From Panax quinquefolius (taxonomy: Eukaryota > Streptophyta > Magnoliopsida > Apiales > Araliaceae): 64,000 nucleotides of DNA. The number at the start of each line of letters is the position of its first letter. Within the stretch, counting starts at the first letter, position 1. The translations under genes and the position numbers were made by a program. The notes beneath the pieces are model-generated. The model made no database searches and was not told the DNA's origin. It saw nothing but the letters and a program-made list of their open reading frames with translations. The stretch is taken from assembly GCA_020205615.1 (NCBI GenBank), contig CM035160.1:11383821-11447820 (forward strand). Reading direction: 5' to 3'. Positions 12,560 to 24,234 of the stretch are shown piece by piece.

Positions 12560-13700
12560 ATTTTACGGGATAGCCTTTGGTGCCTCCATCCTAGCTGAAT
12601 TTGTTTTCTTGAAACGAAAAAATCGAGCTAAGTGACCTTCTTTCCACAATTATAACATGCTTTGACGGCATGACGCAGCTTTTGATCGATGTGTCCCTCT
12701 CCTCCGCATTTGAAGCATATGATAGGTGGTCTTTCTCCTTCCTTAACAATGGGTGCTTTGGTCTTTGACGTCTTTCCATCATTGTTGAATCTCTCTTTTC
12801 TTGAAATGTCCATTCTTATTGTTTTGGCCCTGATTACCACCGAAGTGGTTACCATATCTGGCCTGTTGATTCCCTCCACGCTTGTTGTCACCGCTTCGAT
12901 GACTACTCTCGCTGGTATTATAATTTTGCCGGCTGCTCTCTTTTAGTTGTGTTGACTCATTATCGCTGCTTCCACTAACTGAGCCCTATTTACAACATCT
13001 GAATACAAACACAGTTTATGAGAAATAAGATGTTGACGTATCTCCGTCTTCAAACCTCTTAAAACATTCGCGCCATTCTCTTCATTATCCACCAAGTGGG
13101 ACGAAACCGTGATAACTCGCAAATTTTGCCTCGTATCATTACGACACGGTCATATTGTTTTGTTCCAACTTGATAAATTCCACCTCCTTCATGTGGCAAA
13201 TACTTTCGGAAAGTATTTGTCGTTGAATGCCTCTGGAACTTCTCCCAAGATATCTTCAAGATCAAAGAAGTTGAGTCGTTTTTTACCGATTCCCACCAAA
13301 GAATCGCCTCCGCGCAACATAAAAGGCGTGAAGGAACCTTTGCTCCTCGAGCATCCCAAGACATCAAATATCTTGGTAATCATTTTATCCATGCTTCCGC
13401 CAGGAAGTGGTTTTGGCTCTCCTTAAACTCCGGTGGTCCCAGCTCCTTGAATTGTTTAGCGGTGACCGCCGAGTGTTTTCCGTGTTTCCACCCACGCTTT
13501 GGGCGAGAGTCGCTCTCACTTTCTTTTTGCATAAATTGCATAAAGCCTCCGAACATTTGATCATTCATCATTTGGTCGGTGTTGTTGTTTTGCATGAGGA
13601 TTGTCGCCTTCACGATGCACATTATCCCGATTATTGATATGCGGTGAATCAACAATCGCTCAAGCGCTCCATTCTTATTCTCAACATTCTCGGATGTCAT
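12560..13700 (-). pseudogene. Element C gag with zinc knuckles, broken
   Basis: The start is taken at the ATG at 13700 (ATGACATCCGAG..), 186 nt after the LTR. Fragments of capsid (VTAKQFKELGPPEF, ITKIFDVLGCS, DKYFPKVF) and one intact CCHC (CFKCGGEGH) plus a damaged second one (CYNCGKK) are visible. At least four frameshifts split the frame. It is the same family as the gag at 23056-24053. Confidence 0.85.
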
Positions 13701-13873
13701 TTTCAGACATCGCCACAAAATAAAAGGTTAATTGACATGTAACAAATTATCCCTATCTTCCGACCAACCAATAAAATAAAGACATAAACTTAGGTAGGTC
13801 ATACTAGCGAAGGTATTCCCGCCTCTCCCTCCTAGTACTATTCTCACATCTTAGCCAGGGATCATATCCCTAA

Positions 13874-13884
13874 GCTCGATACCA
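13874..13884 (-). promoter_or_regulatory. Primer binding site of element C, altered
   Basis: The minus strand reads TGGTATCGAGC, one base shorter than the TGGTATCAGAGC consensus at its CAG. The neighbouring LTR end also deviates at a CTG (AATCGTGACG instead of AACTGTGACG). Confidence 0.7.
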
Positions 13885-13885
13885 A

Positions 13886-16403
13886 TCGTGACGCCCCCAA
13901 AATTAGGTATACATCACCCATCTTGGGTCGCCACTTACATGGTACGTAATTTAAATACAATTTACTAACATAAGCTGTAGGTATACAATCTGATATAAAT
14001 CGTGAGTTTAAATACAAATATCGTCTACTAGATATTATACAAACTCAAAAAGGAGTCCTCATTACAATTATTATCACACTATTTCACGTAATAGTGAGGA
14101 CTACTAATGCTATCTTCGTGACCATCACTGCTTCCCAGACTGCGTCCCAAATATATTCTCATTTCAAGAGAAACGGTGAAAGAAAGGGTGAGCTCAACTA
14201 GCCCAAGAAGAAATATTATGACTAAGATAATGCGAATAAATTATCAATAGTCTTCAACAATGTTAAACCGATAAAATACAATAGATAACCAGTTTAATCT
14301 GCGTGAATATGCAATCCATTAAAAGAGTCAAGTAGAAAATAAAATCTACTATCTTTTAAGTTTTAAAAGGTTTTCATCATCAAGTATAAATTTGAGACTC
14401 ACTTTTAATAAATATTTCACATCATCGAATCACCCCGCACTTTTTCTGGCCAAGGATATTCTTTAGTATCACGACCACAATTATTCATGCACTACGGGCC
14501 AAGAATATTTGTGTATTCATTAATGGTCATGATCATGCCAACAATCGTCCATCAATGCACTACTACCCAATCGAGGATTTTTACCACATCATTTGTAACA
14601 TTACTACAATGATTACAATCAATAGTCTCTCGGTCATAATCATACCAAGTCCATCTATGCACTACAATACGATGACTTTAAAAAAATATAAACATGAGGA
14701 TGACAATGATATAAGAATTCAATAAAACAAGTTCAAGAATTATTTTATCCGGAATTATTAACGTCCAAATTATCAATATGATCTTTGTTTTGTAGAGTAA
14801 AATTCAAGAATGATCGGAAGAATATTTTCATGAAAAGATATTTGGATGAAACGCAAATATCAAGGATATTCCACTAATTTCATGGGGTATAGAAGTCAAA
14901 GTTTTAACCAACCGGGTATAATAAAGAATGGAATAACAAAAGAAATCACCATGCATGTGATAGAATCAAGATGATGCAGATCCGTTATTCCAATGAATAA
15001 TAAATAACGGAACGAACCAGTCCTGTAAATTCACACCGACGTGATGTTCCAATGTAATAATAAAGATGGAACCAGATCCGTGTAAAACACACGTATAGGA
15101 TATTCCAATGAATAATAATAAAGACGGAACCGGTCCTGTGTAAACACACAGATAGGATGTTCCAACAGAGAATCATAGAAGAATGTCACCAAGTATAGGG
15201 TAAACCAGCGATACAAAGTTATTCCAATGAATAATAAGCAATGGAATAACAAGCTTCTCTTTATGAATAAGAAAGAATAACACCCCTTACATTTGGTAGA
15301 AGATTGAATCTCGCAAAGAAATGTAGTAACAAAATACTCTTCTTCTTTCTCTCTTATTCTCTCTATATTTTCTCTCTATAGCTTGAATGAATTCGTGAAA
15401 ATAATGAAGCCCTAGGCCTCTATTTATAGAAGATTTCTAGCTTAAGACCGCCGTGTGAAAAGGCAAGTGGCAAGTGGCTCGACGAAAATAAAAGTGGTTT
15501 GACGCTTTGTAATGTGAAACGACAAGTGGTTCGACGCTTGTAATGTGAAACGACAAGTGGTTCGACGTCTCGGTAAAGGTAATTACTATTAACGAAGGTA
15601 AATACTATTGACGAAGGTAAATACTATTCACAAGGGTAATTACTATCGACGAAGGTAAATATTATTCACAAGGGTAATTACTATTGACGAAGGTAATTAC
15701 TATATGATGAAGGTAAATACTATTCACAAGGGTAATTACTATTGACGAAGGTAATTACTATTATTGACGAAGAGACTCTTAGATGATGACATATGAGCCC
15801 CCATAAAATAATCAAACTTACCACAAATCATTTTTTTTTTTCATCAACACATATTTAATCTTTCAACAATTATTAATCATTTATAACTTGTCGTCTCAAT
15901 TATTGATTTAATACTATAACATATTATACGAGATGATACTTTGTGACAATAATTGAATCAATAATATAAGAGATATGATGCAAAGATTCTCAGTAGCAAT
16001 AATTGAGCATAAATGAGTGACTTCTCACGTAAGCATCAATAATCAATACCGTGTCTTCTTGTATGCAACTACGCCAGACATCGCATTTTTTACCACCGGG
16101 TAGTTCAACAGCTTTTAATTGGTAACACCTCCTAGTTATTTTTATAAAATATTTTTGTCGTTTTCTCAATCCGACAATAATTACATTATGAGGGTCCACC
16201 AATGATTGAGCCATATATGTATTTAATATTCCCTAACAAAAGAATATTCCCACCAAAACGAATATTTTATAACAACTTGCATACTTTGCAAAATTTATAA
16301 ATATTACCCACAACTATAACATTATATCAAATTTATTCCATAATATTCAAAAATAATATTTATAGAAAAATTCATCTTTATTTATAAAAGATGGGGTCTT
16401 ACA
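13886..16403 (-). repeat. 5' LTR of element C
   Basis: This is a 2518-bp partner of the LTR at 6569-9071, with the same array order and a TATA box at 15421-15428 (minus). Long stretches are identical to the 3' LTR. The differences are concentrated at CAG/CTG sites (see findings). Confidence 0.93.
14985..15255 (-). repeat. ~65-75-bp tandem array in LTR (TTATTCCA..AATAATAAAGACGGAACC)
   Basis: Four to five units of about 65-75 bp each contain GGAAC(C)AGTCC, a TAAAACACAC stretch and GATGTTCCAATGTAATAATAAAG. Related arrays lie at 7670-7935, 17040-17440, 25270-25680, 33460-33900, 36330-36720 and 62810-63240 in other LTRs. Apparent reading frames here (YYYSLEYP-like) only reflect the repeat. Confidence 0.8.
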
Positions 16404-18878
16404 ATAGACATCAAGTTTAACTGCAGCGGAACAAGCAATCCATTAAAAGAGTCAAGTAGAAAATAAAATCTACTATCTTTTACGATTTAAAAGGTTTTTC
16501 ATCACTGTTATCGCTGAGACTCAGCTTAATAAATAATTCACATCATTGAATCACCCCTGCACTACAGGCCAAGGATATTCTTTAGTATCACGACCACAAA
16601 TTATCCATGCACTACGGGCCAAGGACATTCGTGTATTCATTAATGCTCATGATTATGCCAATAACTGTCCATCAATGCACTACGACCAATGAGGATTTTT
16701 ACCACATCATTTGTAACATTATGGTCATAATTACACCGAATAATTCCTGGTCATAATCATACCAAGTCCATCTATGCACTACAGGCCACAGATGACTTTC
16801 AACAAAATATAAACATGAGGATGATGACAATGATATAAGAATTCAATAAAATAAGTTCAAGAATTAATTTGTCCAGGAACCAATAACGTCCAAATTGTCA
16901 ACATAATATTTCTTTGTGGAGTAAAATTCAAGAATGCTCAGAAGAATATTTCTATGAAAAGATACTGGATGAAGCGCAAATATCAAGGATATTCCACTAA
17001 TTTCATGGGTTATAGTAAGTCAAAACTTTAACCAACCGAGTATAATAAAGAATGGAATAACAAAAGAAATCACCATGCATGCGATGATACCGCGACATGC
17101 AGTTATTCCAACAGAATAATAAATATCTGGAATCAATCCCCAGAAACGCATATATACAAGATATTCCATAGAATAATAAAGATGTAATCATGTCCCATGT
17201 AAAATGCATTTATAAGATATTCCAACAGTAATAATAAAGACGGAACCAGTCCGACGTAGAAACCATGCATGTGATATTCCAATAGAATAATAAAGACGGA
17301 ATCGGTCCCACCAGAAAACAACATGATATGATATTCCAAATGTAATAATAAAGAATGGAATAACGTAAGAATTTCACCAAGTATGCGGTTGCTTGCATGA
17401 GGCAGTTATTCCAACATAATAACAAAGAATGGAATAACAGAAGTTCTCTTCATGAAGACGAAAGAAAGAAATAATACCCCTTACGAGTACAACAAATAAT
17501 ATCCCTTACGAGTACAACAAATAATATCCCTTACCTTAAAAAGAAAAGTACTGGATATAAAAGTAGTGAAGTAACAGAATACTTTTCTTCTTTCTCTCTA
17601 TAATTTCTCTCTATAATAATTTCTCTAAAGCTTTTGTGAATTAGTGAGAAATGAAGAAAGAATGAGCTTCTATTTATAGGAAAATATAGTTTCGATAATT
17701 GCACGTTTTGGGGCTGGAAATATTACAGTATAATACCTTCCTCTTTTTCTTCATTTTTAATTTAGTCCTGCAAGTATTATCAAACTTGCACCACCTCCCC
17801 TAACAGTAAATCATGTGAATCAATAGCACAATCATGTGAATAAATAGTATAATCATGTGAATAAATAGTATAATCATGTGAAATAATTAATTACAGTATA
17901 GTACCTTCAACTATACCTCCATTTTTAACTTAGTCATGCAAGCATTATCAACCTTGCACCACCACCCCTAATAGTATAAGAATGTGAATCAATAGTACCC
18001 CGTGAATAATAACTCATGAATAGTAACTCGTGAATAGTAACTCGTGAATAGTACTCCGACACGAAAAGTGCTCCGAATACCCGAGTGAACAATATAACCT
18101 TCAGACATCAATTATCATCGAAATAAATGTCAATTTCCACTAACACTAATAATCCCAATACAATGGAACAATCAATTTCATCTTTAATCAACACAACTTA
18201 TTCATCATTAATATTATAACTCACAATATTTAACAACCGTGTCGTTCCTGTGAAAGAGGGCTTTCCGATAAGGATTTCTCCTTATCATGCCGCAATTAGG
18301 TGACCAAACCTCTCCTCGATGTAACTTCTAGACATTGTCAATATTACAAATAATAATATGAATAACTTTGTCATCTCAATTATTAATTTAATAATAATAA
18401 ATATTATGCGATTGATAATCGTGATAATAACTCTGAATCAATAATATGAAGCGATATGATGCAAAGAATTCTTATGAGCAAATAATTGAGTATAACCGAG
18501 TGACTTCTCACGTAATCATCAATAATCAATACCGCGTTTACTTATGCAAATACCCACGTAGACATCAGATTTTTTAACACCGGTGTTTCAACAGTTAACA
18601 GTAAAACTTCCGCCGTTATTTTCATAAAGTATTTTTGTCGTTTTCTCAATCTGACAATAATTCCATTGTGGGGTCCACCAATGATTGTACCGTCGTACGG
18701 ATATTCCCCGACAAAAAGAATATTCCCCGACCAATCGAATATTATATAACAACTTGCGTACTTTGCAAAATTTATAAATATTACCCACAACTATAACATT
18801 ATATCAAATCCACACCATAATATTTAAAAATTATTTTGAGAAAATTAAATATTTATTCATAAAATCTGGGGTCTCACA

Positions 18879-19615
18879 GTCTCCCCTCCTTATGGAATTT
18901 CGCCCTCAAAATTTACGTACGTACTTGATATGCTGAATAGGTGAGGATACCTTGACTTCATTTCAGATTCTAACTCTTGAGGTATAACCTTTGAGTGTGG
19001 AATACGATCCTTCTTATCCAAGATTTTAAAATGTATCTCATCATACGTTAAATCTTCTGCTATCTCGTCTAGTTCTAGTTCAATAATATGGTTCGGGTCG
19101 TCCACATAATTACGTAACATCGATATGTGAAAAACGTTATGAACACGCGACATACTTGGCGGTAAAACGAGTCTATAGACCACAGTTCCTACTCGATCGA
19201 GGATTTCAAATGGGCCAATTAAATCGAGGGTTGAGATTTCCTCTCTTCGTCGATTTTTGCTTCTAGAATAACGCCATCTTGAACCTTCTTCATTCATCAG
19301 CTCCGAGTGTGTAGCTTGAGCGGATTTAACTTTATCGATTAAAGTCAATTCTAATCGTATATTTGTTATCTTCACGTGGGTTCCTAGTGTCTTTAACTCT
19401 ATCTTCATCATTTGTAAGTCGTACGAAATGGGTCTTTGTGTTAACAACATCGCACTCGTAAACACATACGATCTTCTACTCAACGCGTCAGCTACCACGT
19501 TCGTTTTCCCACGATGGTATTGAATGGTACAATCGTAATCTTTAACAGCTCGAGCCGACGTCTTTGGCGCATATTACGTTCGTTTTAAGTAAAGAAATAT
19601 TTGAGGGTTTTAGAA
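18879..19615 (-). pseudogene. Element B pol 3' remnant: RNase H end joined to integrase tail and chromodomain
   Basis: Element B has large internal deletions. VADALSRRSYVFTSAMLL (end of RNase H) and ..TLIDKVKSAQATHSELMNEE (start of the IN linker) are followed directly by LIGPFEILDRVG..SMSRVHNVFHISMLR (IN C-terminus) and LESEMKSRYPHLF (chromodomain). The whole integrase DDE core is missing. Because the joint stays in frame, one 202-residue frame remains open. At about 19600 the RNase H is also fused to the RT start through the short shared sequence GGGTTTT, deleting the RT. Confidence 0.88.
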
Positions 19616-19734
19616 ATGGGTTTTGTACTGAGGTCAATACAAAATTCGATTTCACGCTCTAGGGGTAGGCTAAGAAGTCTTCAAGAATACGTCAGGAAAT
19701 TTATTAACAATAGAAATATTCTTCAAAACTGTGA

Positions 19735-19880
19735 CTCTCATCCCAAGACTTGGGTAACACGTCACATTGATACCTATCAACTTGCCATCGTCATTCACAG
19801 CGTCGCCTATAGAAAGTCTGGCTTCGTTGCATTCCACACAAGGAAGTCAACAACGAAAGGACCGGGGCTCTTTACTTATG
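19735..19880 (-). other. ~145-bp extra module in pol of B, also present at 55741-55870
   Basis: This block replaces about 130 bp of the protease-RT linker of B and does not belong to the usual gypsy sequence. A diverged copy occurs in the plus-strand element near 55741-55870 at a different place (inside the RT start). One frame reads ARLSIGDAVNDDGKLIGI here and AKLSVGDAI there. The module's origin and role are unknown. Confidence 0.55.
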
Positions 19881-20153
19881 GCTTGATATGACAATGATTG
19901 ACTTTAGTGGTTTGGTTACTTTGAATTCGCATAACAGGTTGGTTAAGAATATGAAAACTAACAACCTTACGCAAAGCATGATGAGTTGTTAACCAATCGA
20001 TTCCTAAAATCACATCAAAGGCAAGTATTTTCAAAGAGATAAGATCGACAGGTAACGTGAAAGTGTCGATTTGAATCAAATAAAATTTATAAACAGTGGA
20101 GCTAATGAAGGTTTGTCCTAACAAAGTTTCAACCAATAAGTCAAAGTCTAACT
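19881..20153 (-). pseudogene. Element B protease, C-terminal part, cut by solo LTR D
   Basis: KLDFDLLVETLLGQTFISSTV through [18 protein letters not shown] is the second half of the aspartic protease. Its upstream half (..VDLGSTHSFIS..) lies at about 22740-22890, so the two parts are separated by D. The join is exact after removal of one TAACT. Confidence 0.9.
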
Positions 20154-20309
20154 TGTAAGACCCCAACTTATTATTAATGAAATTTAATTTTCTCTATTTA
20201 TTATTTTGAAATAGTAAGGGTTGATTTGATTAATGTGTATAGTTATGGGTAAAATACGCAAATATTTCAAAATAAGCAAGTGGTTATAAAATATTCATTG
20301 TTGTTTTGG

Positions 20310-20358
20310 GAATATTCGTTTGGTCGTGGAATATTCTTCTTCGCTGTCGGGAATATTC
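20310..20358 (+). promoter_or_regulatory. Triple GAATATTC cluster (heat-shock-element-like) in U3 of D
   Basis: GAATATTC occurs at 20310-20317, 20329-20336 and 20351-20358. Each matches nGAAnnTTCn, the two-unit core of a heat-shock element. A further perfect AGAAAGTTCT lies at 20729-20738. The same cluster is in other LTRs (e.g. 51691-51736, 49670-49696, and on the minus strand about 8891-8930). The heat-shock function is inferred. Confidence 0.4.
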
Positions 20359-20771
20359 GTATGCGACCTAGCGATCTTTTGTGGGCCCCATAACTAAAGC
20401 GATTGGATGAAGAAAACGATAAATATAAATTGTTTAAAAATAACTACAGTAGTTATTCTGCTAATTAATCTTTAAAAAATACTCTATGGTTAAAACACAA
20501 GAAGACTTACAGTATTGCACCAATTATTGATTCTTACGTAAGAAGGCACTACTCAATAATGGTTACGAGAATTATTGCTTCGATTATTTTATTGATTTAA
20601 TAATTACTGCGTTGATATTTTATATTGCTGTTGTTTCAATAATTGTCATTACACAGTATTTTTCATTATCGAAGCAATAATTCATATTATTTGAATAATA
20701 TTATTAGATAACATTATTGGCAATGTCTAGAAAGTTCTATCTAAGGAGAGGTTTAGTCATCTAATTGTGCG

Positions 20772-20795
20772 CCAGTAAGGAGAAATTCTTATTGG
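20772..20795 (+). promoter_or_regulatory. Hairpin with GAAA loop in conserved LTR block
   Basis: CCAGTAAGGA-GAAA and its mate TTCTTATTGG form a 10-bp stem with two G-U pairs and a GNRA-type loop. The homologous sites 52190-52213 (+) and 26468-26487 (-; GATAAGGA/TCCTTATC) keep the pairing with different bases. Confidence 0.45.
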
Positions 20796-21502
20796 AAAGC
20801 CCCCTCTTTCCTGGGAACTGCCTGGTTGTCAATATTGTGATCCTGTAATATTATTTGTGAATAATTAATTATTGATTTATATGATGAGGAAAATATTGAT
20901 TTTATGTGGATATAGATGGAGAAAATTTTTAATGTGACAATTGTTGAAAATTGAAATTTTATTTTTTTTTTGGTAAAATAATTCATTAAAATATATTATT
21001 ATATTTTAATAATATAATAATGATAATATTTTTACGATGAATGTGGGATATATGAGTATATATGGAGGAGGAGTATTTTGTTACCAAAAATATTTAAAGC
21101 ATGTTTTATGTGTTTGTGGACCCCATTTCTTGAATCCGAAATTTGATTATAAATTTTGTAAAATCGCCTGCTTGTGGATTTCGGTCAATTTTGTTTGGAA
21201 TTTGGAAAAACTTTCTTCAGTAAAGTTGTAGAGAATTGAATTTCCTATAAAAAGTTGTGATTTTTGAATTTTCTGACAAAAAGGCTATTTATTGTGAATT
21301 ATCAAGTTCGATGTTCAAAATAATTGATTTTTGGAAGTTTAAAATATTTTAAATAACAAAACGTTTTTTTCATTATGGTGGTGTTTACACATGTGTGTTG
21401 AAAGAGATGAATTCAGTTCTTGGAAGATTGGCGTAGGTAAATTTAATTTATATATTAATATTATATTAAATTTTCTCGCTTTGAGTGTTCTAAGCATTTT
21501 CC

Positions 21503-21510
21503 TATAAATA
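21503..21510 (+). promoter_or_regulatory. LTR TATA box of D
   Basis: TATAAATA followed by GG lies about 1350 bp into the LTR. A pyrimidine-rich CTCTCTATATTATC stretch about 45-60 bp downstream is a plausible transcription start region. Matching boxes are at 32341-32348, 33237-33245 and 52774-52782 in other plus-strand LTRs. Confidence 0.6.
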
Positions 21511-22739
21511 GGTGCTTGGGTTAAATTGAAAATTACACCGTAAACCCAAGTTTTCTCTCTATATTATCGTTTATTCTTGTGAGTATTTTGAGTATTGTTA
21601 TACGGTGCAAGTTCAAGTCATAGCCTATATCCGGTGTTTCTGCTAGAAGTACTGATCTTTCGAGGTAAGGGATATTATTTTTTTAATGATATTATTTATT
21701 CTAATATCATTCTGCCGAAGTATTGATCTAAACTTTTTAATCAAATTTGGAACTATTAGTTTCGGGGTTACTATTCACGTATACGGTACTATTCACGAAT
21801 ACGGCACTATTCATCAAAAAATAAAAATTTTTCTTTTCGTCCAAAATATCTATTCTGGATACTAGCTTTGATTGTATCCATGTTTTGATCATTCTTGAAT
21901 TTTACACCACTATGATTATTTTTGAGGTATTGGTGGACATGGATAAAACAAAGTACGAATCCTTAATCCTTAATCCTTGTCATTTTGTTTCAATTTGGAT
22001 TCGCTTTCTTTAAATATATTTTCATCATCCTCGGTCTAAATGATGATATAATCAATATCTTTGGCCTGTAGTGCAAAAGATGAATGATTTCGATAAATAT
22101 CTTTGGCCCGTAGTGCAAAGATGAGCAGTGTTTAGATGAACATGACCAATCGATGAATATCTTTGGCACAGTAGTGCAAAGATGAATATTTGATTCCGAT
22201 ATATATTGATTGATGTTACGGGGATAAAAGATGACGATGAACTTTTAAATTCATACATGAAGATAGTAGTTTGCATTCTCTACTTAACTCTTCTAATGAA
22301 TTATTATTTCAACTGCTTGTAATATTGATTTAAAACTTGTTGTCTATTGTATTCTATTAGATTTTTCCTGTTGAAGACTAACGATAATTTGTTGTATATT
22401 ATCTTAGTCATAATATTCTTTATCGGGCTAGTTGAGCTCACCCTTTTCCTTTTTGTTCCATTTTCTTCTCGTAATGCGAGAATATAAATGGAGTAATGCA
22501 GTCGGGGTATGGAATGAAGGTTCTAGAGAGAGTTGTTTAGTAGTCCTCACCATTTTGTAAAATAATGTATCAATAAATGTGATGAGGATTTATTTGAGTA
22601 TAGATATTGTCTAGAAGATAATATTTGTATTCAAACTCACGCTTTCTTGTTGTAATAATAAAGTTGTAGTTGTTTCTGTACCATGTATTGACAACTCAGA
22701 ATGGGTGATGTATACCTATTTTGGGGGCGTCACATAACT

Positions 22740-24053
22740 TCTCTGCGGTCAAATTCAAACATTGAACACAACTAGGTGAAATAAAAGAGTGAGTAGAACC
22801 CAGATCCACCCTTGGATAGACTTCAGTGAAGAGTTTATGACTAACATACCCGTGATAATTTTATTCAGGTTTCTCGTCACGAAAAAAAATGCTCTATTAA
22901 ACTACCGGCTTTGGCTTGTCTAGGACATCCTTTGGCATCACTTTCCCAGCTGGAATTGACTTCACCATACGACAAAATCGAGCTAGGTGACCTTCTCTTC
23001 CGCAATTAAAACACGCTTTGGATTATTGCGTACAATTTAGACGGATGTGTCCCTCCTATCCGCATTTGAAATATACGACCGGTGGTCGTTCTTCTTCCTT
23101 TGAAACGGTTGCTGGTGTCGATGTCTTCACGTCATTGTTGAACCTTCTCTTCTTGAAATGTCCATTCTTATTGTTTTGACCATGATTACCACCGAAGTGG
23201 TTACCATTTCTGGCATGTTGATTCCCTCCATGCTTATTGTCACTGCTTTGATGACTGTTATCACCGGTATTATCACTTTTCCGGCTGCTCTCTTTTGGTT
23301 GCGTTGACTCGTTATCGCGCTCCACTAACTGAGACCTATTTACAACATCTGAATACAAACACAGTTTATGAGAGATAAGATATTGACGTATCTCAGGTTT
23401 CAAACCTCTTAGAAACATTCGCGTTATTCTCTCTTCATTATCAACCAAATGGGACGCAAATATGGACAACTCGGCAAACTTGGCTTCGTACTGCAACACG
23501 GTCATGTTGTTTTGCTCCAACTTGATAAATTCCACCTCCTTCATGTGACGAATTCTTTCGGGAAAGTACTTGTCATTGAACAGTTCTTGGAACTTCTCCC
23601 AAGACATCTTGAGTGCGTCAGGCTGGGTACGTTTTACAGATTCACACCAGTGATCTGCCTCTTCACGCAACATAAAGGTGGCAAAGAGAACCTTTTGCTC
23701 CTCGGAGCATCCCAAGACATCAAATATCTTGGTGATCTGCTTTAACCACGTCTCTGCCTTAAATGGTTCTGGCTTTCCCAAAAACTATGATAGTCCTAGC
23801 TCCTTGAATTGCTTAGCGGTGACCAACCGTGGGTTGCCATTGTTTCCTCCTGCATTATGAACAGGAGTGGCCTTCGCCTGATGTTGCATGAATTCTAAAA
23901 AGATCCTAAACGTACCGTCGTTCGTCAATTGATCAGTGTTGGTGTTTACAGGAGGATTATCGCCATCCTGTTGCACATTGTCCTGATTATTGATCTGTGG
24001 AGACTCAACGGTCTCCTGTGCTCCATTGCTATTCTCAACATTCTTGATGTCAT
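22740..24053 (-). pseudogene. Element B gag, zinc knuckles and protease N-terminus
   Basis: The ATG at 24053 begins the gag, with a one-base loss soon after the start. The best preserved part is 23781-23056: retrotransposon gag capsid domain (WLKQITKIFDVLGCSEEQK, KFQELFNDKYFPERIRHMKE, EAKFAELSIFASHLVDNEER) followed by a Gln/Asn/Gly-rich basic linker. The two knuckles at about 23080-22970 are damaged: the first Cys of knuckle 1 is Tyr (VVYFKCG) and a stop replaces its Gly. The second knuckle (CFNCGREGHLARFC) is intact. The protease start, with DLGS instead of DTGS, ends at solo LTR D. Confidence 0.92.
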
Positions 24054-24234
24054 TTTCAAATCCGCCACAAAACAAGGTTTAATTGACATCACATATTATC
24101 CCTATACTCGAATTCGACCAATTAAATACCAAATAAACTTAGGTAGGTCATACTAATGAAGGAATTCCCCGCTCTCCCTCCTAGTTCTAGTCTCACATCT
24201 TAGCCGTGGATCATATCCTAAGCTTTGATATTAA

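Larger units (their letters stand above)
6569..16403 (-). mobile_element. Element C, complete Ty3/gypsy chromovirus nested in 3' LTR of B
   Basis: C is 9835 bp: 3' LTR 6569-9071, internal region 9072-13885, 5' LTR 13886-16403. It is flanked by the 5-bp duplication ATAGA (6564-6568 and 16404-16408). Removing C and one ATAGA copy restores ..AAATATGATAGA-CATCAAGTTTAAC, the same as the uninterrupted 5' LTR of B near 24640. All gypsy domains are still recognisable in the order gag, PR, RT, RNase H, IN, chromodomain, but every one carries frameshifts. C and the LTR at 61757 belong to the same young subfamily. Confidence 0.95.
20154..22734 (+). mobile_element. Solo LTR D (2581 bp) inserted in the protease of B
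   Basis: D runs from TGTAAGACCCC at 20154 to GGGGGCGTCACA at 22734, flanked by TAACT on both sides (20149-20153 and 22735-22739). It has opposite orientation to its host element. There is no internal region, so it is the product of LTR-LTR recombination. It is a full-length reference LTR for the family: U3 with GAATATTC palindromes (20310-20358), conserved block 20720-20840, TATA box 21503-21510, and a GTAGTGCA array at 22055-22190. Confidence 0.96.
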
